Shown here one piece after another: positions 1 through 11,266 of a stretch of DNA of 64,000 bases (position 1 is the stretch's first letter; each line of letters begins with the position of its first letter). The position numbers and the translations under genes were made by a program. This DNA comes from Halichondria panicea (lineage: Eukaryota > Porifera > Demospongiae > Suberitida > Halichondriidae). The stretch spans positions 2,556,001-2,620,000 of the forward strand of contig NC_087390.1 in NCBI RefSeq assembly GCF_963675165.1. Direction: 5' to 3'. Below the pieces are notes generated by a model. The model was not told the DNA's origin, ran no database searches, and saw only the letters and a program-made list of their open reading frames with translations.

Positions 1-400
1 CGGCAGATACAAAACCAAACCATATGGAAGACACAACAATATATATTAGCTAACTGCTTGATGTAAAACAAACACAGCAATCCTCTTATAAGCCAAGACT
101 TCGAGTCACAAAGGTTGAAACACACATTTTACAGTAAAACATTTATAAACATAAAATAACATAAAGCTTTAATCAGCTGTAAAAGCACTAAGCGAGCTAA
201 TCATGGACAAAACTTACTTTAGATAGTTAGTTGCAGAGTCAGTCGTGTTTTAGTTGAATTTGCAGCTCTTTTCATACAGCTATAGCTCTTTTTTCAACTC
301 TGTCTAACTCATTGACAGCGTGGCAATGAGTGTCCCAGAAAATGTCCGCATACTAACCGTAAACTACGGTCGTTTCATATCCATGTAATTTATAGTATCT
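1..400. other. No gene seen, AT-rich flank
   Basis: No exon, repeat or recognisable element was found here. The stretch is AT-rich. The sequence from about 400 onward is related to 62.8-63.0 kb, so it marks the upstream edge of a duplicated segment. Confidence 0.4.
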
Positions 401-577
401 ATGAGTACTCTGTGGTTTATTGTGGCTTATAATTATGGGCAATGCGTGGCTGTACAAGTACTCTGTGGTTTATTGTGGCTGTGTAATGAGATTCATTTAT
501 GGGCAATGCACGTGATTATGGGGATTGCCCAGTGTTTTACAAGTAAAACTCTCACATTCAGCATGTTTTACAGTTGG

Positions 578-586
578 TATAAAAAG
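578..586 (+). promoter_or_regulatory. TATA box before nested ORF copy 1
   Basis: A TATAAAAAG word lies about 60 bases before the ATG at 641. The same word at the same spacing precedes the last copy (62957-62965). That it drives its own transcript is inference from position and conservation. Confidence 0.4.
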
Positions 587-640
587 TGTGATCAGTGTTT
601 AGCCCTTGCCTCATCCCCTGGCTGAGTTGTCTATCCTAAA

Positions 641-1006
641 ATGGACTTCAACCAAGACCAAGCATCAATGGAGCTTAGTTTGCAAAGCACTAGAGATGCC
701 AGTCTCTCCATAGAATGCAGTGAGGCACCAAGCAGTTGTTCTGAGCTGGTGATTGGACTGCAAAACACTACCAAAGTCTACACTTGCACTGTTGCTCCAA
801 GATTACAAGCTACTGTTAGCTTACCCATGCAAGTGCAAGCTACCCAGCTGATCACAAGAGCTGTTGATTATCGATCTAAGCTTGTCACTGGACTGGAAAA
901 CTGTATCAAGTTGGTTCGATGCACTAAAGTAGTGCAACAAGAGACTGACTGCACTGCAAGTGCAGCGATGACACTGGCTAAAAGAGACATTCTGATTCGC
1001 CGATAA
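641..1006 (+). CDS. SELVxG-repeat small protein, copy 1 (intact)
   Basis: This 121-residue ORF belongs to a family repeated nine times in the window. It starts MDFNQDQASMELS and ends with a basic tail (AKRDILIRR). Two internal repeats can be seen: one begins SELVIGLQN (about residue 35), the other KLVTGLENC (about residue 80). Each is followed by a Lys and a Cys-Thr pair. No signal peptide, membrane segment or known domain was recognised. Other copies sit in the intron between EFTUD2 exons s and t; here only a remnant of exon t follows (2192). A TATA box lies just upstream. Function is unknown. Persistence of the reading frame in four copies suggests either recent duplication or selection. 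Confidence 0.55.
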   Translation: MDFNQDQASMELSLQSTRDASLSIECSEAPSSCSELVIGLQNTTKVYTCTVAPRLQATVSLPMQVQATQLITRAVDYRSKLVTGLENCIKLVRCTKVVQQETDCTASAAMTLAKRDILIRR

Positions 1007-1197
1007 CTGTGCAAAAAAATATTTGTCGTTTTCCTTTATGTTTTACAGTACTCTTTTCTGCATCTGTGCTTTTTCATGACTGTCAGTGTATTAATATTGT
1101 TGTTATTGCCATTCCTGACCTCCGAGAACGTTATCGGTTGGCACTTGATATAAGACTCACCTTGACACTAGAAACCGTGGAAGGAACTATTATTATT

Positions 1198-1909
1198 ATG
1201 CCTCGAGGCGTAGCCGCACGAGGGATACGACTGTGTGTGTGTCTGTCTGTGTGTGTGTGTATTCCAGCTATAACTGCTCAACGGTTACAATGCGACGAAA
1301 ACTAACAGCTTCTATAGGCTTCTAGCCACGTTCTCTTGGATTTTGATTCGTGGATTAGCAAACTAAAGCTTCTTTCTCGAGTTATGGCTAGTTTGACTCA
1401 CATTGAAGGCTGTTGCAGTCTCTTCAGAATCTTTCATAGCATCATCTGTTCGCACAAACTTTCTATTCAACTTATGAGTTAGCCTTGCACTTAAGCGCTA
1501 GCTTTTTGTTAGCTACAAGAGTTAGAAAGAGCTGCTAAAGAAGCTAGCTATTTTAGTAGCCATTGTTGATTGAACTTGCAGACACACCCCTATTCCTGGA
1601 TGTAGATCTAATGCGCATGCGCGCTCAATACCACGTGTAAGAGAATCCATTTTGCAGAATCAGAATCAATTTTCTTCTTTGTTGAGGTCCAGGTAAGCCA
1701 CAAACCAACCTTTTCTACATTATTTTCAATTTGTATTATTGTTACTGTGTTTAATGTTCATTTAATTGCTAACACCTATTTTGTCAATTTGAAATCATAA
1801 TTATTGCAAATTATTGCAAATTATTAACCTTTCTATAACACTCTAATACTTTTGAGCGAAAGCAAAAACATGGCGAGAGGCATTAGCACAGCGCCAGCTT
1901 GAACACTAG
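1198..1909. mobile_element. Non-autonomous element, copy 1 (about 0.7 kb)
   Basis: The element begins ATGCCTCGAGGCGTAGCC and ends GCGCCAGCTTGAACACTAG. The duplicated segment at 63.55-63.65 kb runs straight through the same flank (TATTATTAT repeats) without it, so that site is empty. It contains a TG-rich stretch and a GCGCATGCGCGC motif. A longer copy is at 28384-29234. No coding capacity is seen. Confidence 0.6.
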
Positions 1910-2191
1910 TTATTATTATATATTGCTTAGCTATATTCGGGAGTCTTATATCAAGTGCCAATCCCATTATTAGTACAAAACTGATTCGTGATTAGAGCCC
2001 ACTGAATGGGAAAAAAATTGTTGAATGCAAAATTGTTAATGCAATTGTTGTATCCACTCTCTGAACCGGAGAGGTTGATTATTCACCATCGATGTCCTCA
2101 TCCCAGCACATTCATTATGGGTGGCCACTTTTGGTGCACTCACTGTTCATTCATCATTTAAATGTTTTCTACCCCTCCCCCTCCTCTATAG

Positions 2192-2273
2192 GAACAAACT
2201 GACGATGATATCAGAGCCTCTGGAGAAGGAACTGGCCGAGGACATTGAAGGGGAGGTGGTGCAGATAGCCTGA
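2192..2273 (+). pseudogene. EFTUD2: EFTUD2 exon t fragment
   Basis: After a TAG acceptor the sequence reads [20 protein letters not shown] and then EVVQIA, the start of exon t. It meets a stop at 2271-2273, where intact copies continue with Trp-Ser-Lys-Lys-Lys. The remaining two thirds of the exon are replaced by unrelated sequence. Confidence 0.85.
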
Positions 2274-2425
2274 GATCAAATCTAGAAAATGCTTTCCCTG
2301 TTTGGGATCCACACCAGAAACTAACAAACTGTGGACCTACCGTCCCTTTCCACAAGAAGATTGTACCTGAAACTATCATATACCTTTAGGTAATAAATGG
2401 AATTTCCTGATTCGGAAAGAAGAGT

Positions 2426-2617
2426 ATGCCCTCTCAATTAAGAAGCACAAATAATATAAATAAGACCAATTTGCAGGACAAATGCATTTGCGAACTCTTT
2501 TTCCCACATGCAATATCTATATGGAATGATCTACCACTCGAGCAGGAAAGCACATCGATTTTGTCATTTAAGAGAAATGTATACTCTGTCATTTGCATAT
2601 ATAGTCCTTATCTTTAA
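2426..2617 (+). mobile_element. LINE ORF2 3'-end fragment
   Basis: The 63-residue frame contains LFFPHAISIWNDLP followed by a serine/leucine-rich SILSFKRN stretch. This FFPxAIxxWNxLP...FK pattern is typical of the extreme C-terminus of reverse-transcriptase proteins of CR1/jockey-type non-LTR elements. Nothing of the polymerase domain remains, so it is a 5'-truncated insertion. Confidence 0.6.
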
Positions 2618-2814
2618 TTTGTACACGCTATCGTAAGTACCATACAGGGCCGTGACACATTAGTACGCTTGCAGTAACTATATAATGTGCATAAAATCAT
2701 TTATAATGGTGCATGCTATTTTTCTATATACTACTGTGCCAACCTACCAACCAACACACACAACAGTACATGTGCACCCTCTTTTACTATTTGATTGCTT
2801 CCTTGTTCCCTCAG

Positions 2815-2968
2815 ATTGCAATCTGTAATTGGTTGTTTGTGGATCTCTGAGGCCCGCTATCAGGTTGAGATCAGTCGAGTGCCGGCTGGTAACTGGTTGC
2901 TCATAGAGGGAGTGGACCAGACCATCACCAAGACAGCCACCATCACACAGATCAACGACTCAGAGGAT
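2815..2968 (+). pseudogene. EFTUD2: EFTUD2 exon p, decayed
   Basis: It encodes [20 protein letters not shown] and the following [17 protein letters not shown]. It is 154 bases against 141 in intact copies, with extra bases near the acceptor that shift the frame. The donor GTGAGT is kept. Confidence 0.85.
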
Positions 2969-3350
2969 GTGAGTGGGCGTATGGTATACTGTAAGACTAC
3001 TTAGCCCTTGTTTCGGTGTCTCCTAAGGCCGTTGATCTGAGCATGTACATGTACGTGTACCATGTGATAGGGTTCTATGGAATTTTTAGGAAATTGCAAT
3101 TGCATGTTTGTGTCAGTGATGTTTTGGGTCAAGTTATTTCTATGCATGCATATCCCAATAACTAACATGTACATATTGTACACAGTGCTTCTTTTGGTTT
3201 CATTTGGAGACTATAACTTTCTTTGATTCCAAGCATACCATTTCATTTCATTCATGGAGGATCCTTTTGAGAATAATGGTCAGTTAAACCATAGATAATA
3301 GAGACAGTGCCGTGATTTCCTGGGGTGTACACATGCAAAAGGTTTGCATT

Positions 3351-3552
3351 CCAATTTGCCTCAATGTATGTGCATGGCTTTAAGCTTCCACAACCATCAC
3401 TTTACTGTATACATTCCTGTCCATGCCATGTATGCAACCCCCCTATGCAACCAATTTGCCTCAATGTATGTGCATGGCTTCAAGCTTCCACAACCATCAC
3501 TTTACTGTATACATTCCTGTCCATGCCATGTATGCAACCCCCCTATGCAACC
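3351..3552. repeat. 100-bp direct tandem duplication
   Basis: Two nearly identical 100-base units, beginning CCAATTTGCC at 3351 and 3451, lie in the p-r intron just before exon r. The only clear difference noted is one base in the GGCTT(T/C)AAGC part. Confidence 0.85.
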
Positions 3553-3572
3553 CCTCCCTCCTAATCTTGTAG

Positions 3573-3671
3573 GTGGAGGAATCTGGGGAGCACGTGGTGT
3601 TTGGTACGGGAGAGCTCTACCTGGACTGTGTCATGCATGAGTTGACCTCAGGAAGATGTACTCAGAGATAG
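3573..3671 (+). pseudogene. EFTUD2: EFTUD2 exon r with 5-bp insertion
   Basis: It reads [20 protein letters not shown] and then MHE in place of [11 protein letters not shown]. The exon is 99 bases against 94 in intact copies, so five extra bases shift the frame. Both splice sites look normal. Confidence 0.85.
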
Positions 3672-3789
3672 GTGAGATTGTTGCTAGGTATACAGTGTGT
3701 AGTTAAGATGCCTGTACCGTGGCTCTTACATACATGTAGGTACAAACTATAATTACATGTGATTGTTTTGAATTCCCCTTCCCCTGCAG

Positions 3790-3858
3790 ACATCAAGGTG
3801 GCTGACCCAGTGGTGGCCTTCTGTGAGACAGTGGTAAAGTGCTTTGCTGAGACTGAGT
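3790..3858 (+). pseudogene. EFTUD2: EFTUD2 exon s with internal deletion
   Basis: After a CAG acceptor the frame reads [16 protein letters not shown], then jumps directly to KCFAET. About 11 bases (the GETSSL part) are missing, and no donor follows. Confidence 0.8.
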
Positions 3859-4031
3859 AGTATACAATTCACGTTGTTCACACGATCGTAGATTGATGTG
3901 AAGTTTTAAGGGTTTCCCTACAGCTGATTAGTGATTTGATTAGTGTGATTGAATTTGTTTCCTGGAGTGGTGCGAATGTGTGGATGTTGAGTTTATAAAG
4001 CTGTAAACAACAAAACTTAACATTGTTAGCT

Positions 4032-4417
4032 ATGCAACAAGCTAGTCTCAAGTATTTCTCCTACAACCCAGACCAAGCATAAATAAGGATTATAGTTTCC
4101 AAAGCACTGGATGCAGCAGTCTCTCCATAGAATGTACATGTAGTGAAGCATCAAACAGCTGTTTTGAGCTGGTGATTGGACTACAAAACACTACCAAAGT
4201 CTGCACTTGCACTGTTGCTGAACGATTACAAGCTATACTGTTAGCTCACCCATGCAAATGCAAGCTACCCAACTGATCACACGGAGAGCTATTAATTATC
4301 GATCTGAACTTATCACTGGACTGGAGAACTGTATCAAGTTGGTTCGATGCACTAAATTCATTCAACAAGAGACTGACTGCACTGCAAGTGGAGCGATGAC
4401 GCTGGCTATTCGCTGAT
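4032..4417 (+). pseudogene. SELVxG small-protein copy 2, broken
   Basis: It begins MQQASLKYF like the other s-t intron copies and lies after exon s. A stop near the start (CATAAATAAGG) and indels break the frame. The repeat cores and the terminal CGCTGATAAC remain visible. A TATAAAG word lies about 40 bases upstream. Confidence 0.7.
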
Positions 4418-4687
4418 AACTATGCAAACTATATATTCCTTTGTATATATACCTCTTTTGTTCATCATCTGTAGACATCTTGCTTCTTGCTGTTTTGTTG
4501 ACTGTCTTAATATTTTTATTGCCATTACTGACTTCTGATAAGTGCATGATTTATTAGGGATGGTGTGCTGTGAGATCCACTTTCGATGTGCACACTGCCC
4601 TCTTTTTTTGTAATGAAGTACCTCTGTGCATTGGGAACTCATATGGAACCAATGTGTGGCCAGTTCAGTTTCAATTTAGTATTTCAG

Positions 4688-4763
4688 GTCCGTGTGTCCC
4701 TTGTGCAGAGATCCAGTATGATTGTCGTGTGGGTGGTAAAGAAGACCTGTGGGCCTTAGGATG
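4688..4763 (+). pseudogene. AARS1: Alanyl-tRNA synthetase exon fragment (w-x intron)
   Basis: After a TTTCAG acceptor the frame reads GPCVPCAEIQYDCRVGGKED. This matches the GPCGPCTEIHYDRxGGR segment of the alanyl-tRNA synthetase catalytic domain. Decayed versions sit at the same place in the w-x introns near 19.69, 41.88 and 58.70 kb, so capture preceded the duplications. An independent, longer piece is at 22978-23118. It cannot be functional here. Confidence 0.6.
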
Positions 4764-4951
4764 TATGGTTAGGGTGTTATGTAAACCCTCTTTTGGGGAG
4801 TTTGTTTTCTCACTTGTTGACATGTGTTTATTTGCCCTTCGGTGGGCCTTCAGACAAACAAAACGTTCTAAAATTCCATCTGTTACTGGTGTACAATTAA
4901 ACAAACAGTATAATCTATTCTTTAGTGTACCTTGTCATCCCTCCCCTGTAG

Positions 4952-5071
<120 letters not shown>

Positions 5072-5163
5072 TAACAACCCCTTTATCTAAGTGTGCATGG
5101 GAATAGTAAACCAGCCAGCAGATGTGCATTGTCGGAAATCCTTCAATTCTAAAATTTACCGGG

Positions 5164-5370
<207 letters not shown>

Positions 5371-6150
5371 GTAGGGGTTTTATTACTACCTGTTCATCGA
5401 TCTTCTAGCATGTACATGACACTATGCATGATGATCTCGTGGTAGGCATACAGGAATATTTACAATGGTAACCACATGATACACAAATTTAGGGGAAGTT
5501 GCTAACAGATGGCTTTAATGGTTCTTGGTTAGGGGTTGAGGTATATAAGGTATGTTAGACATGCATGGGTTCGTGTTTCCCTAATGTTAGGATGGATGAA
5601 TTTTACAAGTAAGCCATGCAAGGGTTCGTGTTTCCCTAATGTTAGGATGGATGAATTTTACAAGTTTTGAATGCTGAAAGTGATAGCAAAACAACCACAA
5701 TTAGCATTTTTTAGGTGTATCATTATGCTTACTGTAACAGGAGGCTGATTTCTTTCTTATAAGTACTGGCGTTGGGTTATAATTATTGTAGCCTTTAATT
5801 TTGTTGTTCCAGAACAAAGCCAAGTAAACTGCAACAGCCAATGATATTATAACTGACAACTTAAATTGGTTGGGTTTTTGCTATGATGCCTTAACCTCTA
5901 CTGTATACACGTACTTGTATATGGGATATCACTGGAATGGTGTGTTGGTTTTGAGTCTTTTGAACTTAGAAATAAATACCTAGTGCATTGACCTTTACCG
6001 TAGATTAACTCTTCAATCTCTGCCTTTACCAAACCCCACCCCACACCTACACGATACATTGACTCCACTTGGTACTGTGTGGACCTTTACCAGAACCCCT
6101 ACCCACTGACTCCCCGCCCCCCCCCCCCCACACACACACTCTCTCTCTAG

Positions 6151-6270
6151 GGTCTGTCAGAGGATGTGTCAGAGGATGTGTCAGAGGATGTGTCCATTTC
6201 CAATTAAGTTCTTTGATGACCTAGAGCTAGCTAGACATGCAGGACGTCATGTTTAACTATCCAACTTTAT
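6151..6270 (+). pseudogene. EFTUD2: EFTUD2 terminal exon y, expanded and broken
   Basis: The exon starts GLSEDV and repeats the 12-base unit TCAGAGGATGTG three times, giving SEDV-SEDV-SEDV. It then meets a stop after SIS-N. The parts for FFDD, LELA and QDVMFNYP can still be traced out of frame. Confidence 0.8.
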
Positions 6271-6274
6271 TGTA

Positions 6275-6312
6275 GAAAAATTGTTAAGCCGACTTATACA
6301 GATTGATGAGGT
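6275..6312 (+). other. Conserved exon-like block after the EFTUD2 stop
   Basis: A TTGTAG acceptor, about 35 bases (frame KLLSRLIQIDE), and a GTAAGC donor follow the stop exon. The block recurs after every stop exon (20716-20754, 29745-29783, 43277-43315, 60116-60155). It could be a 3'UTR exon or an exon of a neighbouring gene. Confidence 0.4.
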
Positions 6313-6880
6313 AAGCAGTTGAAAGGTTTCAGAGTGTAGAACAGCCAGGGTGGAAAGTGGTTGTTTGATAAAAATTATTATTGTGTGGGTAGGGATATAT
6401 TTTTTAAATTATGACGGTACATGTATCTAGGAAATTCAATGTACTTCTTAGGAGTTGTTGTGTATTACGGGCTTTTGTACGGGTGGGGTAAACATATCTC
6501 TTGGTAGCAGCGAAGGCACGCTCCTTCCGATAGAGAGGCCGTGCACACTGGACCAGGGTGATTAGTAATTGCATGGCCCTAATCAAGTTGGTAGGTATGC
6601 ACTCCTCTCCCCGTGATGTAAGGCTTATACTGATGTCATTATATTGTACACTACAAGAAGGCAAGGCAGAGAAATTGGCTTAATAGGTGAGTTTACTGGG
6701 GGAAGGTGGCCTCAGCACTGAGTTGGTCCGTTTTGAGGTTGTTTAGTTAACGATCTTTACCCACTCTAGTTAACTATATTTATCATGTACGTACAGTATA
6801 AAGTGCAGAAGTGAGGATCAGAGCTGCTGATGAAGGATGAGGAGGACTCTAAAATAATGGTCTTTGCCACTCCCTCCCAG

Positions 6881-6958
6881 TGTACAGTGCTAGTGGTCAG
6901 CAGGTGTGTGTGCTGGGTGATGAGAACTACACACTGGAGGATGAGGAGGACTCTACAG
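6881..6958 (+). pseudogene. EFTUD2: EFTUD2 exon o remnant
   Basis: After CTCCCAG it reads like exon o ([11 protein letters not shown]), with base insertions in the GENY part and loss of the end. A second partial piece of the same exon (EDEEDSKI-like) lies just before, at about 6800-6860. Such o pieces follow every stop exon in the window. Confidence 0.7.
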
Positions 6959-7202
6959 GTCAGCGATTGCATACATGTGTCTTGTTAACTCTTGCAGTTT
7001 CTGCGTAATACCCAATATGAGATGATTTATATATGGATAGATCTACCTGTAACTAAAACATTGTGGGCAAGCGATCGCGAAGCGAGTACATTTCAAGTGA
7101 ACAACTTCATTAAAGAGCATTTTGTTTAATTCAACCGAGTGATGTATAATACTCACGTGTTTCGGTGTAACTCGGTAGTACGGGGCTCACTTTGCTCTCC
7201 CA

Positions 7203-7391
7203 ATGAATTATGACATGATAGACTTTCCCAACCCACCGGTTGAAAGAAGAGAGATTGTCTACAATAGCCGCTCAGTTAATGGTCTCTCCCTGGTACCAAT
7301 TAGATTTCGAACATCAAGGTACCAATACTCATTCTTCCCACACGCTGTAACTTTATGGAATAAACTTGTTAGTAAGTACAATAATTTATAG
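7203..7391 (+). mobile_element. LINE ORF2 3'-end fragment
   Basis: The frame ends FRTSRYQYSFFPHAVTLWNK, the usual C-terminal pattern of CR1/jockey-type reverse-transcriptase proteins. Only the last ~60 residues are present. Confidence 0.65.
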
Positions 7392-7523
7392 AAGACATTG
7401 TTACTGTCAGTGTGTTTAAATATTTTCTGTTTAGGGTGCACTTTACATCTATAGCTATACTAGCTGATTGTGTACATCCTATGCTATATGCTGAATTATT
7501 ATAAAATAAAAAATAAAAAAATG

Positions 7524-7661
7524 TACCGTACTTCTTCTAAAAGAGGCCCCCTGGAGATTTCTCTCATAAGATACCATAATTATTTCATTGGCTATTTCTT
7601 GTTTTGCATACTAGTCTCAAAATTATTAAAAAGCGGCGCCTTATTTAGAAGAAGTACGGTA
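7524..7661. mobile_element. MITE with TACCGTACTTCTTCTAAA ends
   Basis: Terminal inverted repeats of about 24 bases read TACCGTACTTCTTCTAAAA at the left and its complement at the right. The flanking bases are TA-rich. A decayed relative lies at 61.05-61.22 kb, also downstream of an o remnant, so it was carried along by the duplication. Confidence 0.7.
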
Positions 7662-7934
7662 TGTTGATATTCATGGCTTACCGTCTTTCTTCTATCTTCT
7701 AATTCAAAATAGAACGAGAAAAAAGAAGTTTGGCGCTTAGCGATAAAATGTAAAGGTATAATAGTAGTTGTTTCACAAGGCTTTTTGTATAACCTCGATT
7801 TCAGGCAGCGTTCTAATTTATTTCTGTGCCATCTTAGTACTAGCACTACTGATTTGTGTGGGTTAGAGCAGCCACACTAAGTAACCTCAGATGAGATAAG
7901 CAGTACTACCCCAAATTTAGTTCATAAAATGTAA

Positions 7935-8270
7935 ATGAAGGTAACTGTCAATGTTTATCGTGTTATATATACTGCTACTTCAAGTCCTTCAAGCACCATG
8001 ACTCCACTGGAGGAGGGGTTAGTTTCTTGCTCGGGAAATCCATCTTGTGCATCAATTAGTGCAGTATCTTGCAGTGTTGTAGCTGCAGTTTCTTGCACTA
8101 ATGTATTTGAACGAGCGATCATTTTGCAGTTTAGAGGCAGTTTCATTCCAATCACCATTTCTAAATCAGCTGTTAGCAACACAACATTTTGCACATTTCC
8201 ATGGTTAGTAGTCCATCCTGCAGTGAGCTCTCTTGCATTGGCCTAGAAGCAGTACGTCTTCTTTGCTGCA
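7935..8270 (-). pseudogene. Antisense small-protein family, copy 1, broken
   Basis: The minus strand encodes VQNVVL..LEMVIGMKLPLNC followed by a VQETAATTLQD tail, as in the intact copies at 12181-12498 and 34038-34367. An extra G near the start codon and indels break the frame. It precedes exon h of copy A. Confidence 0.65.
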
Positions 8271-8552
8271 AATTTTCTCTCACTATCCCATCTCTTGTGT
8301 GTAGTGATTTTTTGTTTTGTGCTGTTACTGTGTGGTGCACTTACTGTGTGGTGCACTCTAGCTAAGCTTGTGTTGACTTCTTTATGTATTTTACGCACTT
8401 TCAGATTTTTCCCGTTAGCCGTTGCCCATACATTGTATACGAAGATAGTTGTGTCATTTCCAACAGAAGCCTGCTATCAAAAGTAAGTATGTTGGGTAAA
8501 GGGTTGTTTGTTTTGAAAAGCATATATTTTTTTATAGTTGAGTATGTCTGTG

Positions 8553-8730
8553 GTGTGTGTACTACCCCCCACTAAGACTGAAGCGTTATACTCTCCCCCC
8601 CTCCACATTGTACAGGGTGTGTGTGTACTACCCCCCACCAAGACTGAAGCTACTGACGAGGGGGCGTGTGTATTACCCCCCCCCCTCCACCAAGACTGAA
8701 GCTGCTACTGACGAGGGGGCGTGTGTACTA
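8553..8730. repeat. Minisatellite fused to POLB-like exon
   Basis: Four imperfect repeats of about 45 bases contain GTGTGTACTACCCCCCAC, then AAGACTGAAGC. They lead directly into the acceptor of the DNA polymerase beta-like exon, and look like repeats of that exon's own upstream sequence. Confidence 0.6.
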
Positions 8731-8738
8731 TCCCACAG

Positions 8739-8837
8739 CTACGGATGAAGAGGTTAAGGAGAAACCAGTCCATTGGAGGATTGATATTCGACTTGTACAA
8801 ATAGACCAATATTTTATTGGTATCCTCTATTTCACAG
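8739..8837 (+). pseudogene. POLB: DNA polymerase beta-like exon, isolated
   Basis: Between a CACAG acceptor and a GTAAGT donor, the 99-base exon reads VHWRIDIRLVQIDQYFIGIL and then YFTG. This matches the DNA polymerase beta palm segment [22 protein letters not shown], including the catalytic Asp of RIDIRL. It is a family-X polymerase exon. No other exon of that gene was found nearby, so it is a captured or left-over fragment. TdT or polymerase mu/lambda are less similar alternatives. Confidence 0.65.
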
Positions 8838-10029
8838 GTAAGTATGTTCGGTAAAGGGTAGTTTATTTTGAAAGAAACGCATTTATAATTGAGTATGTCT
8901 GTGGTAAAGGGTCGTTTATTTTGAAAGTGTCTTATGATAGATGGAGTGTGTCTGGTAAAGGGTCATTAAATGTTGAAAGCCTTTTATGATGATATTGAGC
9001 ATGTTTGGTAAAGGGTCATTGTATTTGAAAGCTTTATATGATGTAGATTTCACAGGTGGGTATAGTTACAATACTTTGATACTCATATATGACATTCTGA
9101 TTGCAGTTTTGCTGTTTGGAAATTCTCTTCTGCACGTGCACGCTCCACTGTGTTCATAGCTACCATGTTGTTGTTATGTTATAAAGTCTCACGTTTTTAG
9201 GAGTGTGGTAGTTGAAAAATGACATCCTAGCTAGTCAGTTGCGTTCAATGTTCAGAGCTGCTCACTGCACACTGATAAGAGACAATAGTCGGGTTGGTCC
9301 TCTTCACTTACACTCTTAACTCACTGCTAACAAATTCTGTGCGTTGAGTAATGGATGCATAAGTTTGTGCATGCAAAGGTCATCAATTGCGAGTTACTCA
9401 CGTGTAATCGACAGGATGTCACCTTACTTTGTGCACAGTTTTTGTGTAGAGCTATCGGTATAGTTCGATACTCTTCTGGTAAAAATGTACTGTACTGTAC
9501 ATCTTGTGTGGTTTCAATAAGTTTGGAGTACCCCGGGCCCTTGAAGTTGTGGTCATTTGCGAGTCTAATGTACTGTATGGTTACTGTGTATGGTTAACTG
9601 TGTATTGTTGGTGAAGACTGACTATAAGACAACCAAGTTTCACTGTACTGTATACTGTATCTTGTGTGGTTTATACAGAGCAAAATCTACTCATCTTTAA
9701 TAGTAACCTTAATCAGGTACGTATATTAAGTGCACTATTACAGCTACATGGATATGATTATTTGGGAAGAGACTCCAGGCTTCTTTGCTGGCTACTGTGA
9801 GCCTACTCTGGTTCCACTGTATGTCATACTTTTAACACTCTAGGCCTGCTCTGCTGTGATCCAAATAACAGTACATGTTCACGTACGTACCATATCGCTT
9901 AATTGGTTGTGAGGCAGACATCCAAGGGTTAGCACTTCAGTACTCTATAGTTCCTGTTCTTTGATCATCTTGTATGATCCAATCGTATGCCTGTACTAAT
10001 CATTCCCCCCACCCCCTATATAATCACAG

Positions 10030-10104
10030 GTGATGATGAACACAGAAAGATTGTTAAAGCATGCAGTTCAAGAGAGACTGGCTGTTACACTCTGCATCAA
10101 CAAG
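10030..10104 (+). CDS. EFTUD2: EFTUD2 exon h (copy A), intact
   Basis: This 75-base phase-0 exon encodes [20 protein letters not shown] followed by LCINK. It is the GTPase G-domain segment that ends in the NK of the G4 (NKxD-type) motif. The D and the rest would come from exon i, which is missing from copy A. Acceptor CACAG and donor GTGAGC are good. It is the first EFTUD2 exon of copy A. Confidence 0.85.
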
Positions 10105-10904
10105 GTGAGCAGAAAATGAAGGAATTGCCTCTTGCAAAGAAAATAAAGTACGTAACAATCACATGACTTGTGTAATTAACTCAGGTAGTTTTGCACCAGC
10201 TCCAATCGAAAATAAGGTCTGGAAAACTTATACTCGCAAGCCACTCCTTTTCTCTGATTGGACGGGGGCTGGAGAAAAAGGGACTGCATGGTGACTCTGG
10301 GCTACAGCTTCTGTCTCTACCAGAATTTGGGTAGAGATTATTCATTGGCTCTTCTACGTGATCCAAACATTGCGTGAGGTAGTAGAATTGCGTAGCCTGC
10401 AACAACTGAAGGCATGCGGGCTTCTTAGCTACAGATTGAGTATGGATGCTAGTGCTAGAAAAGAGAAGACTGATTAAGTAATAACAACATCAGGCATTCA
10501 GCAGGATAGTCATCTAAGAGACCAGCAAAGATTAGCTGTGTTTCAGTTTTATATGATGAGAACTGGCAGCAGAAAGTCAGTGTGTTATTGGTTGTCCAAG
10601 GCTTTTGATATAAACCTGTACAATTAACTAATTTGTCTGCATGCAGGGTGAATCCGGGAAACTCAAATAATGGGTAATGATCGACCATGATTGTTGTTAA
10701 AAACGATCGATGCTAAAAGTTCAAGTCTAAAATTAATGGCTGCATGTCGGCAGAGCCTTGCAGCTCTCTTCTCACTCTTGCAGCTACCAATAGCTAGCGT
10801 TTTAGTACAGAGCTAACTGAGTAGCAACACTCGGTGAACAAGTTTTGCTTACATACTCTTCTGAAAAGGATGCAGTGGCATTCCAAGTAAGCAAAACTAG
10901 AGAA

Positions 10905-11010
10905 CGAAGAATTATTTTGCAAATCCACGAATTTAAATCCAAGAAAACATGACTGGAAGTCTATAAAAACTCTTACTTACACTTCATTGATCTTTGAGGA
11001 GCTGTAGCAG

Positions 11011-11062
<52 letters not shown>

Positions 11063-11181
11063 ATCGTATGCCTCGCTTGCACATGCGCATCGAGGTATGA
11101 TTATACCTATAATACTTTTAAAGTGAAGCAAACATGGCGAAAGGTATTAGTACAGCGCAGCTTGCAACACTCGTTGTCCCA
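10905..11181. mobile_element. Rearranged fragments of the 0.7 kb element
   Basis: The left part resembles the reverse complement of the element's beginning, with a CA tract at 11014-11056. The right part (AACATGGCGAAAGG...CTTGCAACACTCG) resembles its end. It looks like an old, internally deleted copy. Confidence 0.4.
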
Positions 11182-11266
11182 AGAGTATAGTGGGGCTTTG
11201 CATTGATAGGTGCATTACTACACAACCATTAGTAAGTTTATTTACGATATGTGTCATTTTCTGCAG

